A DNA stretch of 36,077 bases from Acidisphaera sp. (lineage in GTDB: Bacteria > Pseudomonadota > Alphaproteobacteria > Acetobacterales > Acetobacteraceae): positions 1 to 36,077 of the forward strand of contig JAFAYM010000274.1 of assembly GCA_019240395.1 (NCBI GenBank), read 5' to 3'. The position numbers and the translations under genes were made by a program. Under the pieces are notes generated by a model. That model was not told where the DNA came from and ran no database searches. It was given only the letters and a program-made list of their open reading frames with translations. Below are positions 16,977-24,598 of this stretch, in pieces (position 1 is the stretch's first letter; each line of letters begins with the position of its first letter).

Positions 16977-18554
16977 ATGGGTGTAGGCGCGAGGAAACAC
17001 CTCTTTGGGCTACTCCTGGTTCTGGGTGCCGGCGGCTGCGCGGTCGGACCCGACTTCAAAGGCGCCCATTCCTGGTGGTCTCCAACCTCGTGGTTCGGCA
17101 GCCGTCCGCGTGCGGCGCTGGCCAGCGAGCCGGTGCCCGAAACGGTCGATCCGAACTGGTGGCAGCTGTTCCAGGACCCCGAGCTGACCTCACTGGAGAA
17201 CCGGGTTGCCGCCGCCAACCTCGATATCCGGGTGGCGGGGCTGCGCCTGGCGGAGTCGCGGGCGCAGCTCACTGTGGCGCAGGCCGACCAGTTCCCTAGG
17301 CTGGTGGCCGACGGCTCCTACACCCGCGAGCGCGTCAGCCCACGCGGGGTGCTCGCACTCGAGGGAGCGGCGCCAGGTGCGGCTGCTTCCGCCGCGCCGG
17401 GGACGACCACGACGACCAACAGCTTCGCCAGCCAGGGCTCGGTTGCCAACGGGCTCGGCGGCCGGGCCGGCGCGGTGCCCAACACGGCCGCGGCGCCGTT
17501 CAATTTGTGGCAGTACGGCTTCGACGCATCCTGGGAACTCGACCTCTGGGGCCGGGTGCGCCGGCAGGTGGAATCCTCCCGGGCCAGCCTGGCCCAGGCC
17601 CGCGAGATGCAGCGCAACCAGCTGGTCTCGGTGCAGGCCGAGCTGGCGCGCGATTACGTCGAGTTGCGAGGCGCGCAGCGCAAGCTTCAGATCACACAAG
17701 AAAATCTCGACGCCGACCGGCAGAGCCTGAAGCTCACGCAGGAGCGCGCGGCCGGCGGCCTGACCACCCAGCTCGACGTCGCCAATGCGCAGGCGCAGGT
17801 TTCGACCGCTGCCTCGCAGCTGCCTCAGCTCGAGCAGCAGGAAACCCAGACCATCAACGCCATCAGCCTGCTGCTGGGCCAGCCTCCGAGCGCGCTCGCC
17901 GCCGAGCTGCGCGAGCCGCGGCCGATCCCGCCGGTGCCGCCGAGCGTCCCGGTCGGCCTGCCCTCGGAGCTGACGCGGCGGCGGCCGGACATCCGTGAGG
18001 CCGAGGCGCAGCTTCACGCCGCGACCGCGGAGATCGGCGTCGCCATCGCCGATTTCTTCCCGCAGGTCACCCTGTCCGGCAGCGTCGGCATCCAGGCCCT
18101 GCTGGCGAAGAATCTCGGCAACTGGGGCGCCCGGCAGTACGGCCTCGGCCCCTCGATAACCGTGCCCATCTTCGAAGCGGGGCGGCTGCGCGGCACGCTC
18201 GAGCTGCGCCGCCAGCAACAGCAGGAAGCCGCGATCAATTATCAGCGGACGGTGCTGCAGGCGCTGCACGACGTCGACAATGCGCTGGCCGCCTACGACG
18301 CCGAGCAACGCCGCCGGGTCCAGCTGGAGCAGGCGGTGGCCGCCAACCGGCAGGCGCTGGACCTGGCGCGGCAGCGCTACACCCAGGGCATCTCGACGTT
18401 CCTCGACGTGCTGGACGCCGAGCGCAGCCTGCTCGCCGCCGAGCAGCAGCTGACCGACAGCACGACCACCGTCTCGACAAACCTGGTGGCGCTCTACAAG
18501 GCGCTGGGCGGCGGCTGGGAGGACACCTATCCGCTGCAGGGTTCCGACATCTGA
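16977..18554 (+). CDS. NodT-family outer-membrane efflux factor (TolC/OprM-like lipoprotein)
   Basis: The 525-residue protein is an outer-membrane channel subunit of tripartite efflux pumps. It has a signal peptide (KHLFGLLLVLGAGGC) with the likely lipidated cysteine before AVGPDF, the usual NodT/OprM opening. Two OEP repeats follow: the first includes ENRVAAANLDIRVAGLRLAE and the second LTRRRPDIREAEAQLHAATA plus IADFFPQVTLSGSVG, and the end has RYTQGISTFLDVLDAERSLL. Long coiled-coil segments rich in Gln, Ala and Leu form the periplasmic helices. The ATG at 16977 follows AAAAGGAC by 8 bases; an ATG 12 codons earlier lacks such a site. No membrane-fusion or inner-membrane pump gene is adjacent, so it may serve pumps encoded elsewhere. 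Confidence 0.93.
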   Translation: MGVGARKHLFGLLLVLGAGGCAVGPDFKGAHSWWSPTSWFGSRPRAALASEPVPETVDPNWWQLFQDPELTSLENRVAAANLDIRVAGLRLAESRAQLTVAQADQFPRLVADGSYTRERVSPRGVLALEGAAPGAAASAAPGTTTTTNSFASQGSVANGLGGRAGAVPNTAAAPFNLWQYGFDASWELDLWGRVRRQVESSRASLAQAREMQRNQLVSVQAELARDYVELRGAQRKLQITQENLDADRQSLKLTQERAAGGLTTQLDVANAQAQVSTAASQLPQLEQQETQTINAISLLLGQPPSALAAELREPRPIPPVPPSVPVGLPSELTRRRPDIREAEAQLHAATAEIGVAIADFFPQVTLSGSVGIQALLAKNLGNWGARQYGLGPSITVPIFEAGRLRGTLELRRQQQQEAAINYQRTVLQALHDVDNALAAYDAEQRRRVQLEQAVAANRQALDLARQRYTQGISTFLDVLDAERSLLAAEQQLTDSTTTVSTNLVALYKALGGGWEDTYPLQGSDI

Positions 18555-18556
18555 GC

Positions 18557-19246
18557 GTGCCGCCCGAGGGCAAAGCCAGGCGGGTCTACGCCATCGGCGA
18601 TATCCACGGCTGCGCCGGCAAGCTGGTCGCCCTGCATGCCGCCGTCGTCGAAGACCTCGTGGGTTTTCCGGTCGCGGAGGCGTTGCTGGTGCATCTCGGC
18701 GACTATGTCGATCGCGGCCCGGACAGCGCCGGCGTGCTGGAGCTTGCGGCGAAGGCGCCGGTCCCCGGGCTGGCCGTCGTCAATCTCCTCGGCAATCACG
18801 AGCGGACCATGCTGGAGGCGCTGGACGGCAACGGCGCGGCGGCCACCGACTGGATGTACAACGGCGGGGGGGCCACCTTGCAGAGCTGGGGCATCGACCC
18901 GGCAAGCCCGCGCGATCGCTGGCCGCACGCGGTGCCGGAGGCGCATCTCGCCTTCCTCCGCGGGCTCGTCCTCAGCCACCGCCGGGATGGCTACCTGTTC
19001 GTGCACGCCGGCATCCGGCCCGGCGTCCCGCTGGAGCGGCAGGTTCCGGAGGACTTGCTCTCCATCAGGGAACCCTTCCTGTCGAGCGAGGCCGCATTCC
19101 CGGCCATCGTCGTGCATGGCCACAGCCCGTCACGCGCGCCGGTGGTGAAGGCAAACCGGATCGGCATCGACACCGGCGCGGTGTTCGGCGGCAAGCTCAC
19201 CTGCGCCGTGCTCGAGGGCGGGAGCGTCCGGTTCCTGCAGGCATGA
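18557..19246 (+). CDS. PPP-family metallophosphatase (Ser/Thr phosphatase or diadenosine-tetraphosphatase type)
   Basis: The 229-residue protein contains the ordered PPP motifs: GDIHGC near residue 14, GDYVDRGPDS, LLGNHERTML, FVHAGIRPG and VHGHSP, ending in GIDTGAVFGG. These ligate two metals and bind the phosphate. Bacterial members dephosphorylate proteins or cleave diadenosine tetraphosphate, and the sequence does not decide between these. It starts with GTG two bases after the stop of the efflux gene, so the two are translationally close. The length is typical. Confidence 0.88.
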   Translation: MPPEGKARRVYAIGDIHGCAGKLVALHAAVVEDLVGFPVAEALLVHLGDYVDRGPDSAGVLELAAKAPVPGLAVVNLLGNHERTMLEALDGNGAAATDWMYNGGGATLQSWGIDPASPRDRWPHAVPEAHLAFLRGLVLSHRRDGYLFVHAGIRPGVPLERQVPEDLLSIREPFLSSEAAFPAIVVHGHSPSRAPVVKANRIGIDTGAVFGGKLTCAVLEGGSVRFLQA

Positions 19247-19247
19247 T

Positions 19248-19511
19248 CTATTCCGCCGAAGCAGGGCCGGCGGTGAATGCGTTGAAGGTGATCAGCGTAT
19301 AGGTGTCGGCGACGCCGGCCAGGGTCTGCACGCGCTCGGTCACGAAGCGCCCGGGATCCCGGTCGGATTCCAGATAGAACTTGCCGAGCAGATCGTAGCG
19401 ACCCGAAATCGAATGCAGCTCCGACAGCTCCTCGATGGTGTCGGCGGCGCGCTGCGCCACGTCATAGGCGTGGCCCATCTCGCATTTGATGAGAACGAAG
19501 ATCGCTCTCAT
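19248..19511 (-). CDS. Stand-alone AsnC/Lrp ligand-binding (RAM) domain protein
   Basis: The 87-residue protein consists only of the Lrp/AsnC regulation-of-amino-acid-metabolism (RAM) fold: an opening strand AIFVLIKCEMGHAYDV, the helix and the strand SISGRYDLLGKFYLE, and the closing LAGVADTYTLITFNAF. There is no DNA-binding helix-turn-helix. Such short proteins are known and form oligomers like full-length Lrp, possibly modulating it. It converges with the phosphatase gene with one base between stop codons. It lies 24 bases after an unknown gene on the same strand. Confidence 0.85.
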   Translation of the reverse strand: MRAIFVLIKCEMGHAYDVAQRAADTIEELSELHSISGRYDLLGKFYLESDRDPGRFVTERVQTLAGVADTYTLITFNAFTAGPASAE

Positions 19512-19535
19512 TGCGAGAGCGGGCAGGAATCCGGA

Positions 19536-19955
19536 TCAGCCGGCATCGCCGATTTCGCCGGTGCCGCTGGCGTGCCGGTGGATCAGCAGGCGGCAGGCCG
19601 CATGCAGCTGATCGATCTCGTCGAACCACAGCCCGCCCTCGATCAGCAGGTCGGCGGAGTGGCGCATGACGGCGTCGGCGGGCTGCTGGCTCCCGGCGCG
19701 GGCGACGCAGCAGGCCCGCCCGAAGCTCAGGACCGCGAGCGCCAGGAGGCGCAGCTTCGCCTCATCGAGAGGGACGTCGCCCGCCAGGCGGCCGGCTCGT
19801 GCGGCGAGCGCTTCGAGGTCGGCGCGCCGGCGTTCAGGTCGGGCGATGGGCATGCTTTCGGGGAGTGCCGGGCCGCGCTCGACCGGCGCGCCGGCGTGGG
19901 CCGCCGTCGCCGTCGCCCCCGGTTGTCCGAGCAGGGTCGTCGTATTTTCGTCCAT
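19536..19955 (-). CDS. Hypothetical protein
   Basis: A 139-residue protein that I do not recognise. The start is taken as the ATG at 19955, giving MDENTTTLLGQPG; an earlier in-frame ATG at 19991 lacks a better ribosome site. The first 40 residues are Ala/Pro-rich and probably disordered. Residues from about 45 are helical with a regular hydrophobic pattern (DEAKLRLLALAVLSFGRACC and FDEIDQLHAACRLLIHRHAS). No transmembrane segment or signal peptide is evident. It probably shares a transcript with the RAM-domain gene downstream and is divergent from the ThDP enzyme gene. Confidence 0.5.
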   Translation of the reverse strand: MDENTTTLLGQPGATATAAHAGAPVERGPALPESMPIARPERRRADLEALAARAGRLAGDVPLDEAKLRLLALAVLSFGRACCVARAGSQQPADAVMRHSADLLIEGGLWFDEIDQLHAACRLLIHRHASGTGEIGDAG

Positions 19956-20171
19956 GCGATTCCCGAGCCGGGGGGGGAGCGAAGCTCGCAAGAAGCGGGC
20001 TGTCGCAATAGTGCCGTTGCTAAGGGGGGCAGAAGCGGGCCATCAACTTGGCGTGACCTCCGGCGCGATGTCAACGAGCGGTTCCGCTGCATCGGCGGCT
20101 GCCGCCAGCCCCGGTGGCGCAGCGCCTGGCACCGCCCTATCCTGACGCCGGGAGCAGACCCGGAGGCAGAG

Positions 20172-21854
20172 ATGGGATCGCCACAAATGCACACGGCGCG
20201 AACCGCGCCGCGTCCGGGCGGACGCGTGCTGGCCGACGCGCTGGTGTCGCACGGCATCGACCACGTCTTCGCGGTTCCCGGCGAGAGCTATCTGGACGTG
20301 CTCGACGGGCTCTACGCGGTCCGCGAGAGGCTGACGCTGATCACCTGCCGGTTCGAGGCCGGCGCCGTCGACATGGCCGAGGCGTTCGGCAAGCTGACCG
20401 GCCGGCCGGCGGCGGCGATGGTGACGCGCGGTCCCGGCGCCTGCCACGGCGCGATCGGCGTGCACATCGCCATGCAGGACAGCACGCCGCTGCTGCTGTT
20501 CGTCGGCCAGATTCCGTTCGAAGAGACCGATCGCGACAGTTTCCAGGAGATCGACTACCGCCGCATGTTCGGGCCGGTCGCCAAATGGGTGACGCAGATC
20601 GACCATGCGCGCCGCATTCCGGAAATCGTCGCGCACGCCGTCGATGTCGCGACCACCGGCCGGCCGGGACCGGTGGTGATCGCGCTTTCCGAGGAGATGC
20701 AGAAGCAGGAAGTGGAGGTGGCGGACCTCGGCCCCATCGAGATTTCGCCGCCGAACCCCGATCCGGCGACGCTCGTGCGGTTGCAGGAGCTGCTGGCCCA
20801 GGCGCGGCGGCCGCTGGCGGTGCTCGGCGGGTCCTGCTGGAGCGAGGCCGGGCGTGCGGCGATACGGAGTTTCCTGGTCGGACACGATCTGCCGGTGGCG
20901 GTCGGGTTCCGCCGCCAGGCGCTGTATGACGGCACGCTGCCGAACTTCGTCGGCGATCTCGGCGTCGGCGCCGATCCGGCGCTGGTGGCGCGCGCGCGGC
21001 AGGCTGATCTGGTCCTGGCGATCGGCAGCCGGCTCGGCGAAGCGGTGACGCAGGGCTACACGCTGTTCGACATGGCCGGGGGAACGCCGATCGTGCAGGT
21101 GCATCCCGATCCCGTGGAAATCGGCCGCGTCTTCCGTACCCGGCTCGGCATCGTCTCCGACCTCAACGTCTTTGCCGTCGCGGCGGCGAAGCTGGCTCCG
21201 GGAAAGCCGGCCTGGAGCGAGTGGACGCGTGACCTGCGAGGTCTGCGCGAGGCGGCGAACGCGGTCACCGAATACGCTGGCCCGCTCAACCTCTCGCAGG
21301 TGCTGCATGAGCTGCAGGCGATGCTGCCGAAGGACGCTGTGCTGACCTGCGACGCCGGCAACTTCGCGACCTGGCCGGCACGCTTCATGAACTTCTCCGA
21401 GGGCCAGCGCTTCATCGGGCCGACCAACGGCGCCATGGGCTACGGCGTGCCCGCCGTGATCGCCGCGAAGATCGCCTTTCCCGAGCGCATGGCGATCGGC
21501 TTCGTCGGCGACGGCGGCTTCATGATGACGGGCCAGGAGATCGCCACCGCGTTTCACCACGGCGTGGCGCCGATCATCCTGGTGTTCAACAACCAGATGT
21601 ACGGCACCATCCGCATGTACCAGGAGCGCACCTACCCCGAGCGCGTGTCCGGCACGGCGCTGACCAATCCGGATTTCGCGAGGCTCATCGAGGCGTTCGG
21701 CGGGCACGGCGAGGTGGTCGTCAAGACCGAGGAATTCTCGCCGGCGTTCCGCCGCGCCGTCGACAGCGGCAAGCCGGCGCTGATCGAGCTGCGCGTCGAC
21801 CCCGAGCAGATCACCTCGCGCGCCACCATCGCCCAGTTGCGCGCCGGAAGATAG
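20172..21854 (+). CDS. ThDP-dependent enzyme, acetolactate-synthase-like large subunit
   Basis: The 560-residue protein has the three-domain architecture of the acetolactate synthase/benzoylformate decarboxylase family. The N-terminal PYR domain contains HVFAVPGESYLDVLDGL and the activating glutamate in CRFEAGAVDMAEAFGKLTGR. The central domain is of the transhydrogenase/FAD type. The C-terminal PP domain holds GDGGFMMTGQEIATAF and NNQMYGTIRMYQE, the GDG-to-NN site for Mg-ThDP. The ATG at 20172 has GGAGG five bases upstream; the open frame extends much farther upstream, but only as unrelated sequence opposite the hypothetical gene. There is no ilvN-type regulatory subunit gene adjacent, so it is probably not the biosynthetic enzyme. 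Reaction unknown. Confidence 0.85.
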   Translation: MGSPQMHTARTAPRPGGRVLADALVSHGIDHVFAVPGESYLDVLDGLYAVRERLTLITCRFEAGAVDMAEAFGKLTGRPAAAMVTRGPGACHGAIGVHIAMQDSTPLLLFVGQIPFEETDRDSFQEIDYRRMFGPVAKWVTQIDHARRIPEIVAHAVDVATTGRPGPVVIALSEEMQKQEVEVADLGPIEISPPNPDPATLVRLQELLAQARRPLAVLGGSCWSEAGRAAIRSFLVGHDLPVAVGFRRQALYDGTLPNFVGDLGVGADPALVARARQADLVLAIGSRLGEAVTQGYTLFDMAGGTPIVQVHPDPVEIGRVFRTRLGIVSDLNVFAVAAAKLAPGKPAWSEWTRDLRGLREAANAVTEYAGPLNLSQVLHELQAMLPKDAVLTCDAGNFATWPARFMNFSEGQRFIGPTNGAMGYGVPAVIAAKIAFPERMAIGFVGDGGFMMTGQEIATAFHHGVAPIILVFNNQMYGTIRMYQERTYPERVSGTALTNPDFARLIEAFGGHGEVVVKTEEFSPAFRRAVDSGKPALIELRVDPEQITSRATIAQLRAGR

Positions 21855-21860
21855 GAAGCT

Positions 21861-21909
21861 GAGGGGCTCCGCCCCTCAACCCCGCTGGGGCCCGTCGGCC
21901 CCAGACCCC
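21861..21909 (+). repeat. Two-hairpin interspersed repeat, copy 4
   Basis: GAGGGGC-TCC-GCCCCTC (21861-21877) and CTGGGGCC-CGTC-GGCCCCAG (21885-21904) are perfect stems, followed by GACCCC. It lies between the convergent ends of the ThDP gene and the third ABC ATPase gene and could terminate both. It is in inverted orientation to copy 5 on the other side of that ATPase gene. Confidence 0.85.
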
Positions 21910-21919
21910 ATTACGTAAG

Positions 21920-22657
21920 TCAGGGGGCGCCGAGATAGACCTGCTGCACATGCGGGTTGTCGCGCACCGCCTTGGGCGGGCCGCTGGCGATGAGGCGGCC
22001 GCGGTCCAGGACGACGATGCGGGTGGCGTAGGCGAAGACGACGTCCATGTCATGCTCGGTGAACAGCGCGGCGGCGTTCCGCTCGCGGACGATGTCGGCG
22101 ACGAGCTGCATCAGCGCGGCGCGCTCGCCCGGCGCCATGCCGGCCGTCGGCTCGTCCATCAGCAGCAGGCGCGGCCGGCTGGCCAGCGCCATGGCGAGCT
22201 CGACGCGCTTGAGATCGCCGTAGGCGAGCACGCCGCAGCCGCGTTCGGCCTGGTCGGCCATGCCGACGCGCTCGAGCAGTTCCATCGCCTCGGCGGCATA
22301 CAGGTCGGCGGCGCGATGCCGGAAGGACATCAGCCGGCGCCGATGCGACAGCAGCACCATCTGCACGTTCTCGCGCACCGTCATCGAGGCGTAGGTCTCG
22401 GTGATCTGGAAGGTGCGTCCGACGCCCGCGCGCCAGATCCGGCGCGGCGTCATGCCGGTGGTGTCGACCGAGCCGAGCAGGATGCGGCCGCTGTCCGGCT
22501 TAAGCTGGCCATCGAGCATGTTGAAGCAGGTGGTCTTGCCCGCGCCGTTCGGTCCGATCAGGGCGAGCATCTCGCCCGCGGCTACCTCGAAGCTGACGTC
22601 GGCAACCGCGTCGATCCCGCCAAACCGCTTGCACAGCCCGCGAACGGCGAGGACCAC
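21920..22657 (-). CDS. Branched-chain/amide-type ABC transporter ATPase, LivG-like (second LivG)
   Basis: The 245-residue cytoplasmic ATPase has Walker A GPNGAGKTT, the LivG-type segment VGRTFQITETYASMTVRENV, signature LAYGDLKRVELAMALA (in place of LSGGQ, usual for LivG), Walker B LLLMDEPTAGMAPGE and the His switch TEHDMDVVF. It starts with GTG one base after the livM stop, with no good ribosome site, so it is probably translated by coupling. It is the last gene of the transporter group, which already has a LivG and a LivF, so a third ATPase is present. The gene is bracketed by inverted copies of the two-hairpin repeat. Confidence 0.9.
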   Translation of the reverse strand: MVLAVRGLCKRFGGIDAVADVSFEVAAGEMLALIGPNGAGKTTCFNMLDGQLKPDSGRILLGSVDTTGMTPRRIWRAGVGRTFQITETYASMTVRENVQMVLLSHRRRLMSFRHRAADLYAAEAMELLERVGMADQAERGCGVLAYGDLKRVELAMALASRPRLLLMDEPTAGMAPGERAALMQLVADIVRERNAAALFTEHDMDVVFAYATRIVVLDRGRLIASGPPKAVRDNPHVQQVYLGAP

Positions 22658-22658
22658 C

Positions 22659-23525
22659 TCAAGTCAAGGGGTCTGGGGCCCGCGGCCCCAGCGGGTTGAG
22701 GGCAGAGCCCTCACCTTTCTTTCTCGTCAGCAACCCATCCGGCCGCCAAAGCACCACCATCACGATGATGAGCCCGTAAAGAATGAGCCGATACTCGCTG
22801 GTGAACCGGAGCACTTCCGGTGCCGCGGTGAGCAGCACGGAGGCAAGGAGCGGGCCCCAGAGCACCTGCAAGCCGCCGAACAGCAGGAAGATGATGTAGT
22901 TCAGGGAGTAGTAGAACCCCATCTGGCTCGGCGTCACCAGCAGCACGTAGTGTGCGGCCAGCGCCCCGCCGGCGCAGATGATGGCGCTGCCCAGCATGAA
23001 GGTGATGATCCGGGTCTGCCGGATGGACACGCCGTTCGCCGAGGCCGCCAGGGGATCGTCGCGCACGGCGCGCGAGGCGAACCCGAGGCGCGAGCCGTCA
23101 AACCGCCAGGCGATGTAGATGGCGAGCAGCGCGGCGATGACGATGTCGGTCATGGTGGTGTAGAGCGGAATCCCGGAAAAGCCGTTGGCGCCGCCGAGAT
23201 AGGGGATGTTGAAGGCGATCACCGCCATGGCCTCGCCGAAGGCGAGCGTGGTGAGCTTGAGGATGAAGTCGCGCATGCGGATGGTCAGTGCGGCGAGCAG
23301 CCCGCCGAGAACTGCACCGGCGAGTGCCGCCGCGGCGATGGCGGGCAGGAACGGCCAGTCGAAATTGGTCGTCAGCACCGCCGAGACATAGCCGCCGATG
23401 CCGCCGAAAGCGGCGGTCGCCATCGAGAGCTGGCCGGAGAGGGCGGTGATGTAGAGCCCGGCGGTGAAGATCAGGTTGAGCAGGGAGAAGATGATGATCG
23501 GCTCCCAGAACCCGAACGAGGCCAT
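22659..23525 (-). CDS. livM: ABC transporter permease, LivM-like
   Basis: The 288-residue membrane protein belongs to the LivM permease family of Liv-type importers. Several hydrophobic helices are visible, with the family segments LSGQLSMATAAFGGIGGYVS near residue 28, the cytoplasmic coupling loop SRAVRDDPLAASANGVSI, and the late IIFLLFGGLQVLWGPLLASV. It ends with an unusual hydrophilic tail, GEGSALNPLGPRAPDPLT, that is encoded by a two-hairpin repeat and not by family-conserved sequence; the normal end is about at the LLTRKK segment. It lies 11 bases after livH and one base before the second LivG gene. Confidence 0.92.
   Translation of the reverse strand: MASFGFWEPIIIFSLLNLIFTAGLYITALSGQLSMATAAFGGIGGYVSAVLTTNFDWPFLPAIAAAALAGAVLGGLLAALTIRMRDFILKLTTLAFGEAMAVIAFNIPYLGGANGFSGIPLYTTMTDIVIAALLAIYIAWRFDGSRLGFASRAVRDDPLAASANGVSIRQTRIITFMLGSAIICAGGALAAHYVLLVTPSQMGFYYSLNYIIFLLFGGLQVLWGPLLASVLLTAAPEVLRFTSEYRLILYGLIIVMVVLWRPDGLLTRKKGEGSALNPLGPRAPDPLT
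22668..22713 (-). repeat. Two-hairpin interspersed repeat, copy 5, inside the 3' end of livM
   Basis: On the plus strand CTGGGGCC-CGC-GGCCCCAG (22673-22691) and TGAGGGC-AGA-GCCCTCA (22697-22713) are perfect stems. Read on the minus strand the copy aligns closely with copy 4. It encodes most of the last 18 residues of LivM and overlaps the leader of the next ATPase gene. Confidence 0.85.
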
Positions 23526-23536
23526 GGTCGGGCGCT

Positions 23537-24451
23537 TCAGGCGGCGTACGAGCCGAACAAGCCGTTCGGCCGGAAATAGAGCACGGCGATCAGCATGAAA
23601 AAAGCGACGGCATCGCTCAGGGAAGAGGAGATGTATCCCGTCACCAGCGCCTCCAGCACGCCGAGCCCGAGCGCCACCGCCATCACGCCCTCGAAATAGC
23701 GGTTGCCCGCCACCAGCATGACGACGAAGGATTTCAGGCCGTAGAGCAGGCCGACGAAAGCGGAGGCGCTGCCGTAGAGCGCACCAACGGAAACCGCGGC
23801 GACCCCCGCCATCATCGAGGCCAGCACGACGGTGATGCGGGAGATGACGTCAACGTTCACCCCGAAGGCGGCGGCGACGTCCGGCCGTTCGGCGATGGCG
23901 CGTGTCGCCCGGCCGTAGCGGGTGGCGCGGACGTAGTAGCTGGCGAGCGCGAGCACCAGCAGGCTGATGGCGAAATTCGCGAGTTGCCGCTCGCCGATGC
24001 GGATGCCGCCGAGGCCGAGCGCCGCCTGGCCCAGCAGCGCGGGGTAGGGCACGGGATCGGGGCCCTTGAGCAGCGCCATGCCGTTCTCCAGCATGATGGC
24101 GACGCCGAGCGTGGCGATCAGCGTCATCAGCACGTCGCGTCCGCGCAGCGGGCGGATGACCAGCCGCTCCAGCACCAGTCCGGCAACCCCGGCGCCGAGC
24201 GCGCCGAGCACCAGGACGACGACGAAACTATGCGAGACGTAGGTGCCCGCGGCCAGCCCGGCGAACATTCCGAGCATGAAAATGTCGGGATGGGCGAAGT
24301 TGATCACCCGCAGCACGGTGAACACCATGGAAAACCCGACCGCCACCACGGCGTAGGTGCTGCCGATGATCAGCCCGTTGACGACCTGCTGGAGAAGCAG
24401 CAGCACGCTAGGATCCGGAATCGGAGAAGGAGGCGACGGCATCGTCGTCAT
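23537..24451 (-). CDS. livH: ABC transporter permease, LivH-like
   Basis: The 304-residue integral membrane protein matches LivH, the other permease of Liv-type importers. Family segments are VVNGLIIGSTYAVVAVGFSM followed by VFTVLRVINFAHPDIFMLG, the coupling loop RATRAIAERPDVAAAFGVNV, and the C-terminal AVLYFRPNGLFG. About eight hydrophobic helices can be traced. The ATG at 24451, and an alternative at 24442, have no Shine-Dalgarno site, and the first lies inside a repeat element with terminal inverted repeats. A GTG at about codon 16 (PSVLLLL) is another possible start. The protein core is intact. Confidence 0.92.
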   Translation of the reverse strand: MTTMPSPPSPIPDPSVLLLLQQVVNGLIIGSTYAVVAVGFSMVFTVLRVINFAHPDIFMLGMFAGLAAGTYVSHSFVVVLVLGALGAGVAGLVLERLVIRPLRGRDVLMTLIATLGVAIMLENGMALLKGPDPVPYPALLGQAALGLGGIRIGERQLANFAISLLVLALASYYVRATRYGRATRAIAERPDVAAAFGVNVDVISRITVVLASMMAGVAAVSVGALYGSASAFVGLLYGLKSFVVMLVAGNRYFEGVMAVALGLGVLEALVTGYISSSLSDAVAFFMLIAVLYFRPNGLFGSYAA

Positions 24452-24543
24452 CGCGACGCGCGCAGCGACGTGGCGATCCAGGGCCGCCGTACAGTGCCAA
24501 GCCCCTGGATCGCCGCGCCGCCGAAGAGCGGCTCGCGATGACG
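24446..24543. repeat. MITE/REP-like element with terminal inverted repeats
   Basis: The ends CGTCATCGCGA (24446-24456) and TCGCGATGACG (24533-24543) are perfect 11-base inverted repeats. Inside, GGCGATCCAGGG (24472-24483) and CCCTGGATCGCC (24503-24514) form a second perfect 12-base pair. The sequence resembles a dispersed palindromic element seen between genes in many alphaproteobacteria, from memory of its CGTCAT-GCGA ends and GATCCAGG core. It fills most of the livF-livH gap and contains the apparent start codon of livH. It encodes nothing. Confidence 0.8.
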
Positions 24544-24598
24544 GGACAGCCGCCGCGACTCACGGACCAGACATAACGGGTGCTAGGGCCCTTCATAA

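Noticed and set aside
19413-20171. A 250-codon N-terminal extension of the ThDP enzyme
   Set aside because: The extension is low-complexity and overlaps two minus-strand genes; the ATG at 20172 has a good ribosome site and the family N-terminus.
19956-20171. Promoter in the gap between the hypothetical gene and the ThDP enzyme
   Set aside because: Only a lone TATCCT-like sequence near 20138 was seen, with no acceptable -35 partner.
20043-21707. A long minus-strand frame opposite the ThDP enzyme
   Set aside because: It has antisense composition, and the plus-strand gene has full ThDP motifs.
6561-22713. CRISPR array or phage attachment sites among the repeats
   Set aside because: The copies are dispersed, palindromic and variable, with no regular spacing, spacers, cas genes, integrase or tRNA nearby.
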